Below are positions 24,419 through 30,955 of a stretch of DNA of 64,000 nt, piece by piece; the first letter of the stretch is position 1; every line of letters begins with the position of its first letter. A program made the position numbers and the translations under genes. This DNA comes from JAGOPY01 sp964619555 (GTDB taxonomy: Bacteria; Bacteroidota; Bacteroidia; Bacteroidales; JAGOPY01): NCBI GenBank assembly GCA_964619555.1, contig CAZUDV010000008.1, positions 1 to 64,000 on the forward strand, given 5' to 3'. The notes under the pieces were generated by a model. That model ran no database searches. It was given only the letters and a program-made list of their open reading frames with translations, and was not told the origin of the DNA.

Positions 24419-25696
24419 CTAAAGTAGCTTTACGAGAAAATAATTCTTCTTCCCTTTCTGCACAAGTATATACTTCCCATTCAGCAAGTCATCAATTCCA
24501 ACAACTTTTTCATCTCCAACCTTCACCTTGTTGATCGATAGCGCGTTTTCTTTGACGGTACGGCGCGCTTCACCACGGGAAGGGAAGATGCCGGTCTCAT
24601 CCGCCAGGAATTCCAGGATGGGGATGCCCGCTTCGAGCTTTTCTTTTGCCACTTCGCTCTGCGGGACGCCTTCGAAGACGCTGAGGAACATGTCTTCCGA
24701 AAGATTGTGCAGGGTCTCGGTCGTGCCGGCACCGAACAGGATGGCCGAGGCCTCCACGGAGGCGTTGTAGTCATCTTCAGAGTGGACGCGGCAGGTGAGG
24801 TCCTTCGCCAGGGCCTTCTGGAGCTCGCGCAGGTGCGGCGCGGCTTTGTGCTTTTCGACCATCTCCTCAATTTCTTTGTGTGAATAGAGGGTGAAGATCT
24901 TGATGTACTTTTCGGCGTCGTCATCAGAGGTGTTCAGCCAGAACTGGTAGAATTTATAGGGCGATGTGCGCGCTGGGTCGAGCCAGACGTTGCCTTCCTC
25001 GGTCTTGCCGAACTTCCCGCCGTCGGCCTTGGTGATCAGCGGGCAGGTGAGGGCGTAGGCATCGCCGCCGGCCTTGCGGCGGATGAGCTCCGTGCCGGTG
25101 GTGATATTGCCCCACTGGTCGGAGCCGCCCATCTGCAGCTTGCAGTGCTTGTGCTCGTAGAGATACAGGAAATCGTAGCCCTGCACGAGCTGGTAGGTGA
25201 ATTCCGTAAAAGAGATGCCGGTTTCCAGGCGCTTCTTCACCGAATCCTTGGCCATCATGTAGTTCACGGTGATGTGCTTGCCCACGTCGCGGATGAACCC
25301 CAGGAAGGTGAACTCCTTCATCCAGTCGTAGTTGTTCACCATTTCGGCGGAGTTGGCGCTGGTGTCGAACACCAGTAACTTGGCCAGCTGCTTCTGGATG
25401 CAGTCCTGGTTGTAGCGGATGGTCTCTTCGCTCAAAAGGTTGCGTTCTTCCGACTTGCCCGACGGGTCCCCGATCATGCCGGTGGCTCCGCCGATAAGGG
25501 CGAGAGGCTTGTGCCCGGCGAGCTGCAGGTGCTTGAGCATCATGATGCCGACGAGGTGGCCGATGTGCAGTGAATCCGCCGTGGGATCGATCCCGACGTA
25601 AGCCGTGACCATCTCCCCGCTGTTGAACAGGTCATGGATCTCGGGGGTCATATCCTGTACCATGCCGCGCCAGGTGAGTTCTTGGATGAAGTTCAT
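24419..25696 (-). CDS. tyrS: tyrosyl-tRNA synthetase
   Basis: A 425-residue class I synthetase that charges tRNA-Tyr. HIGH motif in DPTADSLHIGHLVGI (about residue 44-48), LIGGATGMIGDPSGKSEER, the tyrosine site QGYDFLYL and QMGGSDQWGNI (about 190), KMSKS counterpart KFGKTEEGNVWLD (about 230), and a C-terminal S4 RNA-binding domain (FPSRGEARRTVKENALSING-like, here FPSRGEARRTVKENALSINK, then YILVQKGKKNYFLV). Full length. Convergent with cysS. A TACTTTTG promoter box is 20 bases upstream of the start. Confidence 0.96.
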   Translation of the reverse strand: MNFIQELTWRGMVQDMTPEIHDLFNSGEMVTAYVGIDPTADSLHIGHLVGIMMLKHLQLAGHKPLALIGGATGMIGDPSGKSEERNLLSEETIRYNQDCIQKQLAKLLVFDTSANSAEMVNNYDWMKEFTFLGFIRDVGKHITVNYMMAKDSVKKRLETGISFTEFTYQLVQGYDFLYLYEHKHCKLQMGGSDQWGNITTGTELIRRKAGGDAYALTCPLITKADGGKFGKTEEGNVWLDPARTSPYKFYQFWLNTSDDDAEKYIKIFTLYSHKEIEEMVEKHKAAPHLRELQKALAKDLTCRVHSEDDYNASVEASAILFGAGTTETLHNLSEDMFLSVFEGVPQSEVAKEKLEAGIPILEFLADETGIFPSRGEARRTVKENALSINKVKVGDEKVVGIDDLLNGKYILVQKGKKNYFLVKLL

Positions 25697-25716
25697 AGGG
25701 TGTTGTTTATGAAGGG

Positions 25717-25724
25717 CAAAAGTA
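25717..25724 (-). promoter_or_regulatory. promoter -7 box for tyrS
   Basis: Minus-strand TACTTTTG, exact TAnnTTTG match, about 20 bases upstream of the tyrS ATG. No TTG box at -33; the heptamer repeat at 25732-25776 begins there. Confidence 0.5.
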
Positions 25725-25731
25725 GTGAAAA

Positions 25732-25776
25732 AGCTTCAAGCCTCATGCCTCAAGCATCAAGCTCAAAGCTTGTAGC
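25732..25776. repeat. heptamer-period repeat between tyrS and epimerase gene
   Basis: Units CTTCAAG, CCTCATG, CCTCAAG, CATCAAG, CTCAAAG and CTTGTAG with 7-base period. Degenerate but regular. Shares the -33 region of the tyrS promoter. Confidence 0.7.
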
Positions 25777-25892
25777 TATTTATTAACAGAACCGGGTATA
25801 ATTTCCTCCTTTCCGGTATAGATATATGATTAGCCAGCATTGTTATTTATTCACGGAAACAGCAATAACTCAGAAAAGCTTATTTTTACTGC

Positions 25893-26915
25893 ATGATTCT
25901 GGTTACTGGCGCAACGGGACTAGTTGGTTCCTTCCTCACATTGGAACTCCTGAAAAAAGGCAGGCAGGTACGTGCCCTGAAGCGTCCCGGCCGCAACATG
26001 GATATGATCCGAAGGGTCTTCGAACTCTATTCCGATAATCCGGAAGAATTATTGTCGAAGATCGAGTGGGTAGACGGTGAACTGCTGGATATTTTTTCGC
26101 TGGAGGAAGCCATGGAAGGGGTGGAGGAGGTATACCACTGCGCCGCTCTCGTGTCTTTTTTACGGGGTGACCGGAAGAATCTGATGAAGATCAATGTCGA
26201 AGGAACTGCGAACCTGGTGAATGCCGCACTGGAAAAGAAAGTGAGGAAACTTTGCCACGTCTCGTCAATAGCCGCATTAGGAAGGCCTGAGAAACAGCTA
26301 GAAATGATCGATGAGAAGCTGGTGTGGAAGACGTCGAAGAACAATTCCAACTATGCCATCAGCAAGTACGGTGCGGAGCGCGAAGTGTGGCGCGGCGTAG
26401 CAGAAGGGCTTGATGCGGTGATCGTGAGCCCGTCGGTGGTGCTGGGCGTGGCGGGGCCGGGCATGGGCAGTTCAAGGCTGTTCAACGTGGTGTGGGAAGG
26501 GCTGAAGTTCTATCCCCCGGGGCAGAACGGTTTCGTGGACGTACGCGACGTGGCCCGGGCAATGGTGCTGCTGATGGAAAGCGAGGTGAAGAATGAACGG
26601 TTCATCCTGAACGCTGAGAATGTGCCCTACAAGCGGCTGTTCGACATGATCGCAGCGGGATTTGATAAAAAAGGCCCGCAGATCTATGTCAGCCCGTTCT
26701 TATCCGGACTGAGCTGGAGGTCGGAGGCGGTGATATCGTGGCTGAAGGGCCGCAAGCCGCTGATCACCAAAGAGACTGCCCGGACGGCCGTGCAGCATTA
26801 CGCTTATACTAACGACAAGATCAGGCATGCCATCGGTTTCGAGTTCATCCCGATCGAAGAGACGATCCGGCATTTTTGCGGGGTTTTTAAGGAAAGCGTA
26901 GGGCGAAGAGCCTAG
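25893..26915 (+). CDS. NAD-dependent epimerase/dehydratase (extended SDR)
   Basis: A 340-residue extended SDR. The N-terminal MILVTGATGLVGSFL (GxxGxxG loop, residues 6-12), VYHCAALVSF (about 82), catalytic serine in HVSSIAALG and YAISKYGAE (YxxxK, about 152-156) are present, as is SPSVVLGVAGPGMGSSR. It resembles 3-beta-HSD/dihydroflavonol-reductase-like proteins that act on lipids or nucleotide sugars. The last residues, SVGRRA and stop, are coded by a 7-base-period repeat that starts at 26896, so the reading frame runs into the repeat and the original C-terminus may have been replaced. Confidence 0.85.
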   Translation: MILVTGATGLVGSFLTLELLKKGRQVRALKRPGRNMDMIRRVFELYSDNPEELLSKIEWVDGELLDIFSLEEAMEGVEEVYHCAALVSFLRGDRKNLMKINVEGTANLVNAALEKKVRKLCHVSSIAALGRPEKQLEMIDEKLVWKTSKNNSNYAISKYGAEREVWRGVAEGLDAVIVSPSVVLGVAGPGMGSSRLFNVVWEGLKFYPPGQNGFVDVRDVARAMVLLMESEVKNERFILNAENVPYKRLFDMIAAGFDKKGPQIYVSPFLSGLSWRSEAVISWLKGRKPLITKETARTAVQHYAYTNDKIRHAIGFEFIPIEETIRHFCGVFKESVGRRA

Positions 26916-26951
26916 AGCATATGGCGAAGAGCTTAGGGCATAGGGCGAAGG
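26896..26951. repeat. heptamer array GCGTAGG/GCGAAGA at 3' end of epimerase gene
   Basis: Eight units without a break: GCGTAGG, GCGAAGA, GCCTAGA, GCATATG, GCGAAGA, GCTTAGG, GCATAGG, GCGAAGG. The same unit type occurs in the hairpin arms at 15689-15745. Confidence 0.92.
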
Positions 26952-27043
26952 GGACCGGGAGACAAGGGGACCGGGGGACAAGGGGACCGGGGGACAAGGG
27001 GACCGGGAGACAAGGGGACAAGGGGACAAGGAGACCAGGAGAT
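26952..27043. repeat. GGGGACCGGGAGACAA repeat
   Basis: 16-base units of GGGGACC plus GGGGGACAA or GGGAGACAA, then 8-base units GGGGACAA, repeated to about 27043. A similar G-rich repeat lies at 28564-28610. Confidence 0.85.
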
Positions 27044-27228
27044 TTTCGCCGTAGGCGATGAAGTATTGTAGCAGACGGGATCAACAACGAATCCATTTCG
27101 CCGTAGGCGATAAAGTATTGTAGCAGACGGGATCAACAAAGAATCCATTTCGCCGTAGGCGATGAAGTATTGTAGCAGACGGGATCAAAAACGAACCCAT
27201 TTCGCCGTAGGCGATAAAGTATTGTAGC
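27044..27228. repeat. 52-base tandem array, 3.5 copies
   Basis: Copies begin at 27044, 27096, 27148 and 27200. Each carries the palindrome TCGCCGTAGGCGA, then TRAAGTATTGTAGCA, then GACGGGATCAACAACGAATCC. Copies differ at a few positions; no unique spacers. The palindrome plus AAGTATTGTAGCA resembles the GCGGCGAAGCCGC plus GAAATATTTTAGCA elements. Confidence 0.92.
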
Positions 27229-27305
27229 GGCGGAGCCGCGAAATATTTATAGCACAGACGTTTCCAAACAGAATTTCCGAGGTGCGAAGCACCGAAATAT
27301 TGAAT
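27227..27305. repeat. two palindrome-GAAATATT elements
   Basis: GCGGCGGAGCCGC (27227-27239) followed by GAAATATTTATAGCA, and GGTGCGAAGCACC (27281-27293) followed by GAAATATTGAAT. Same layout as 22624-22650: different palindrome arms, same tail. The second abuts the stop codon of the T9SS cargo gene. Confidence 0.8.
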
Positions 27306-28430
27306 TACCGGGCGATAACAAATTTCCCCGTCCCGATGACCGTTTTATCATCCCTCACCACGACAAAATAGATCCCTGGAGGCAGGGTGGAGACATCCAG
27401 GGACCACACTCCTCCCCCTGTTTGGTGGGAGGCCGGTGAGAGAGCTATTCGCTCGAAAATATCGTAGATTGTTATTGAAGGTTGAAGATTGAAGGTTGAA
27501 GATTGAAGGTTGAAGATTTGCAACCCGAATTCAATCCGCCAAACTGGCGGACAACAGTTAATATTTCACGGACCGGGTTCGGATAGATTTTCAAAGGCAA
27601 GGGCATGAATGATTCGTGGATACCTGGCCCGCTGATTAAACCCAGTTCATCTGTTTTCAAAAATATTCCTTTTTTAACCGGAAAATTTCTAATCATGCCT
27701 ACTATAGCAAATCCTCCATCTTCACACTGAGTTATGTCATTAATAGAGGTGGAATAATTATCATTCCGGTAAATTCTATACCAAACCGAATCACCATTCT
27801 CAGTAAAACTAAATAGACCTGCATCCATCTCATAGGAAAATTGATCTGCAACAGAACCGGCCATTAAGTAATTTCCATCCAAACATTTTATCAGGTTATC
27901 GAAAAAACCAGAAACTCTTTCATACATAGGGTACTTAACCCAAAGGGTATCATCCTCTCCGGTTAATTTACTAATATAAAACCGGTACATCATATTTGCT
28001 CCCACAGCGATTATTTCATCCTCTGCAGGAGACAAGGCATAAATCATAGCTCCATAATATTGTAAAGGACTTGGAACTTCTCTTTTATTTAAAGAATCCC
28101 CGGGATCACTAAAAGTAAAAATGGTTTGATCTCCAAAATATTCCAAACCCGAATAATATACTGCAGCTTTAATACTGCCATCGGGCATTACAATAATGCT
28201 TTTCAGCTTATATCCAGCTATAATTCCAGGGGTCAGCAATAAGACCGAACCCTCAAAAATTTTATTCCCTTCAAGGTCTGACTTAATTATATATAGCCGT
28301 CATTCAGAGGATAAACTCCGGTTAATTCTACTGATTCCCAGAAATCGTATTGTTTTTCAAATGTGACCTGAGCAATTGAGAGGCGTACACAAACAATGCT
28401 GCTTAAAAGAATTAACCATCTCCATTTCAT
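27305..28430 (-). pseudogene. T9SS-exported protein gene with two frameshifts
   Basis: The gene starts at ATG 28430 with a signal peptide (MKWRWLILLSSIVCVRLSIA) and runs 47 codons to a TAA at 28287-28289, inside TATATATA. Removing one TA continues the frame (GYIIKSDLEGNKIFEG) into the 28239-27472 piece. That piece encodes blade-like repeats (CLDGNYLMAGSVADQ, CEDGGFAIVGMIR) and the start of a type A sorting domain (LKIYPNPVREILTV). It stops at 27472 after the heptamer run at 27475-27516. The rest of the domain (ITIYDIFERI, LPPGIYFVVVRDDKTVIGTG, KFVIAR) is in another frame, 27305 onward. Six heptamers are present; four or seven would restore the frame. It may be phase-variable or decayed. Product function unknown. 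Confidence 0.8.
27475..27516. repeat. heptamer array TTGAAGG/TTGAAGA in T9SS sorting domain
   Basis: Exactly six units: TTGAAGG and TTGAAGA alternating. It lies within the sorting domain coding region of the T9SS cargo gene and separates two reading frames. Same unit as the array beside tdh. Confidence 0.95.
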
Positions 28431-28701
28431 TTCCTTAAATATTAACGGAGTAACATATTAGGTCATATCATAGAGTTGTAAATATAATGAATAAAAAGTA
28501 AAGCAGAACTGATGGTCACTAATCGGCTACAAACTTTCAGAAAACGGATAATGAGTGAAATAGAAAGGGGACTGGGGGGGACTGGGGGACAAGGGGACCG
28601 GGAGGCATGGGGCCCCGTGACTAGTCAATTTTAACCATGTAGCATTGTAACAATGTAACAAATTAACAGTTTAGCACCTCCAACCTATTCGGAATAAAAC
28701 C
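28431..28701. other. gene-free stretch with G-rich and octamer repeats
   Basis: No gene. A G-rich repeat (GGGGACTGGGGG type) spans 28564-28610, and an 8-base-period repeat (AACCATGT, AGCATTGT, AACAATGT, AACAAATT, AACAGTTT) spans 28633-28678, just before the flavodoxin promoter. Confidence 0.7.
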
Positions 28702-28709
28702 TAAATTTG
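28702..28709 (+). promoter_or_regulatory. promoter -7 box for flavodoxin gene
   Basis: TAAATTTG, exact TAnnTTTG match, 22 bases before the ATG at 28732. No TTG at -33. Confidence 0.5.
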
Positions 28710-28731
28710 CATTTACAAAACAGCACCAGGC

Positions 28732-29256
28732 ATGAAAAAGATCGCATTGATTTACTGGCCGAAAAAAGGCAACACCGAAGAAGCCGCCTATAAGATTTTC
28801 CAGAAATTCGACAAAGGCATTATCGATATCTTCACGATTACGGATTTCAATACGGCGGAATTCGCCATGTACGACGCATTCATCATCGGCGGCAGTACAA
28901 CCGGCGCGGATAACTGGGGCCAGGCTCACAAGACTCGCTGGGCTGACTTTTTTGTCAAGCTGGCCAAAGCTGAGATCAAAGGAAAACCGTTCGCCCTCTT
29001 CGGCCTTGGCGACCAGGTGCTTTACCCCAACCACTTCGTGGATGGAATGGCGCTTATGAAGGAGATGTTCGAGAAGTATGGCGCGGTCCACAAGGGCTGG
29101 TGGCCAACCGAGGGCTATGAATTCCAGGATTCGGAATCAGTGGAAAACGGCATGTTCTACGGCCTGGCACTCGATCTCGATCACCAGAAAGAACTATTGC
29201 AGGAAAGGATCGATAAATGGACGGAGCAGGTGAAAAGTGAGTTTGAATTGATATAG
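28732..29256 (+). CDS. flavodoxin
   Basis: A 174-residue long-chain flavodoxin, an FMN electron carrier that can replace ferredoxin. The phosphate loop is WPKKGNTEEAA (about residues 8-18), TAxIIGGSTT corresponds to IIGGSTTGADNWG (about 52-64, the 57-loop with W63), and FGLGDQVLYPNHFVDGMA (about 90-107) is the second FMN loop. It could shuttle electrons to or from the hydrogenase, the nitroreductase or a pyruvate:ferredoxin oxidoreductase, but no direct link is shown. Single gene, convergent with mltF. Confidence 0.92.
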   Translation: MKKIALIYWPKKGNTEEAAYKIFQKFDKGIIDIFTITDFNTAEFAMYDAFIIGGSTTGADNWGQAHKTRWADFFVKLAKAEIKGKPFALFGLGDQVLYPNHFVDGMALMKEMFEKYGAVHKGWWPTEGYEFQDSESVENGMFYGLALDLDHQKELLQERIDKWTEQVKSEFELI

Positions 29257-29271
29257 GAATTACATTTATCC

Positions 29272-30750
29272 TCAATCATTTACTACGTTCTTGTAGTGCT
29301 CAAACCTGTCCAGAACCTCATTCACGAATTCAAATGTTTCCTCGCCGCGGGCATATCCGAACCGCACCACTGTATCGTTGTAATATTTCGGATTGGATTT
29401 GTTGAGGACATAATAATCCACATTGTCATCCCAGATATTCGGATCCTTGCCGTGTTTCACCGCCAGACGCCGGGCATCCAGCACATGGGCAATGCCTACA
29501 TTGTAGGAAGCCAGGATGAATTTGATCCGCTGGTCGGGATCTTTGATGTCTTTGGGCAGTTCCCGGTCAAGTACCTTAATATACTGAATGCCAGCCTCAA
29601 TTTGGTCGTATGCTGAGGAGGTGCTGTCGATACCGAACAAGGCGGCAGTCGATGGCATCATCTGCATAAGACCGAAGGCCCCGGCCCAGGATTTGACCTG
29701 GGGGTGGAACTGGCTTTCCTGGTAGATCAGCGAAGCCAGTAAACGCCAGTCAAAATCGTATTTCCTGGAAAGATCGCGCATGATCTCATCGTACCTGGAA
29801 ATCTTTCCCCCATTGAAGGAAACATGCTCGCTCCTGGCCATAAAAGCCGTACGCGGGCTGTTATAATATTTATCTATCAGGTGCTTAGCCGTGAGTGTCC
29901 TGTTGAAATCACGGAGCCAGCTGTTGATCACGCTTTTCAGGCTGTCGGAATCGTGCCGCACTGCCCAGGCCAGGTTTTGCGGGAAGCTGACAGCGGTTTT
30001 TATATCGATGTCCGGATACATCCGCTCATAAAAGTTGGCCAGGTGTTCATCGCAGATGGTGTATTCGATTTCCCCCCTGGCAACGGCGCCGATCAGTTGT
30101 TCCACTTCCTTTACCGGATCTTCGGTAACCATAATGGCCTGTCCGATCTCTTCCGAGAGGTTCTGAAGACGGTTATAATAGGCTGATCCATCCTGGACAT
30201 AGATTGTCTTACCGGCCAAATCCAGCGGATTACGTATGAGGTGGTCATCGATATTATCCCACGATCTCATTTTTCTCCAGTTATCCGGTTTCTTTTGAAC
30301 AAGCATCTGCCTGGTCTGGAGGATCGGCTCGGTGAAATCCATGGTCTTCATTCTTTCCTGTGTGACGGTCAGCCCCATGGCAATTACATCGGCTTCGCCA
30401 AGTTCCAGTTCATGAAATGCGTTATCGAGGCTTTTCGCCACTTTAATTTCCAGATCGACATCCAGGAAATCGGCAAACATTTTGAGCTTCTCATATTGGA
30501 AACCCATTGGTTCACCGCGATATATGAAGTAGTCAGTGGAATTATAATCGGTTATGGCGATCAATCTTCCCCGGTCCTGGATTTCCTGGATACGGTAGCG
30601 TTTCTCGACAGGTTCGCCGGCCAGCGACTGTTCTGCATTTTCCTGGCGGTTGATCGAGCAGGAGGGAAGTATTGAAAGAGAAATGGTTAGGAAGAAAATG
30701 AATCGGGAAATACGGATCGGTATGGCTATTTTTTTGAATTTAGTCATCAA
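29272..30750 (-). CDS. mltF: membrane-bound lytic transglycosylase F
   Basis: A 492-residue lipoprotein (lipobox LPSC at about residue 28-31) with an amino-acid-binding (SBP_bac_3) domain, about residues 50-290 (RGRLIAITDYNSTDYFIYRG, ADVIAMGLTVTQERMKTMDF), and a C-terminal SLT transglycosylase domain, about 310-470 (catalytic E in LLASLIYQESQFHPQVKSWA, then GAFGLMQMMPSTA, IEAGIQYI, LASYNVGIAHVLDAR). It cleaves peptidoglycan glycan strands with anhydromuramyl formation, in the periplasm; the first domain regulates it. Full length. Confidence 0.93.
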   Translation of the reverse strand: MMTKFKKIAIPIRISRFIFFLTISLSILPSCSINRQENAEQSLAGEPVEKRYRIQEIQDRGRLIAITDYNSTDYFIYRGEPMGFQYEKLKMFADFLDVDLEIKVAKSLDNAFHELELGEADVIAMGLTVTQERMKTMDFTEPILQTRQMLVQKKPDNWRKMRSWDNIDDHLIRNPLDLAGKTIYVQDGSAYYNRLQNLSEEIGQAIMVTEDPVKEVEQLIGAVARGEIEYTICDEHLANFYERMYPDIDIKTAVSFPQNLAWAVRHDSDSLKSVINSWLRDFNRTLTAKHLIDKYYNSPRTAFMARSEHVSFNGGKISRYDEIMRDLSRKYDFDWRLLASLIYQESQFHPQVKSWAGAFGLMQMMPSTAALFGIDSTSSAYDQIEAGIQYIKVLDRELPKDIKDPDQRIKFILASYNVGIAHVLDARRLAVKHGKDPNIWDDNVDYYVLNKSNPKYYNDTVVRFGYARGEETFEFVNEVLDRFEHYKNVVND

Positions 30751-30881
30751 ATCGGTTTTCGTTTAACAATGGAAGGTCTGTCAAATAGGCCCCAGATTCA
30801 CATCCTGTCAATCTACAACGGCAGATACTATTAAAACCTTCTTTCATTATCAATCACGTATTTTTATACGTTAAAAGGCGG

Positions 30882-30889
30882 CAAAGGTA
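30882..30889 (-). promoter_or_regulatory. promoter -7 box upstream of mltF
   Basis: Minus-strand TACCTTTG, exact TAnnTTTG match, 130 bases upstream of the mltF ATG. No TTG at -33, and it sits next to the ompA-family terminator; long leader is a reason for doubt. Confidence 0.35.
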
Positions 30890-30892
30890 AAC

Positions 30893-30929
30893 AAAAAAAT
30901 CCACCCGAAATCACTTTCAGGTGGATTTT
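30893..30929 (-). terminator. rho-independent terminator of OmpA-family gene
   Basis: Minus-strand AAAATCCACC, a short loop and GGTGGATTTT followed by T residues (plus-strand A run 30893-30899), 27 bases after the stop of the OmpA-family gene. Confidence 0.85.
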
Positions 30930-30955
30930 GTTGAATTTCAGTATGTTAAAAAATG

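Noticed and set aside
27044..27228. 52-base tandem repeat as a CRISPR array
   Set aside because: Units are contiguous and nearly identical over their whole length, with no unique spacers and no cas genes nearby.
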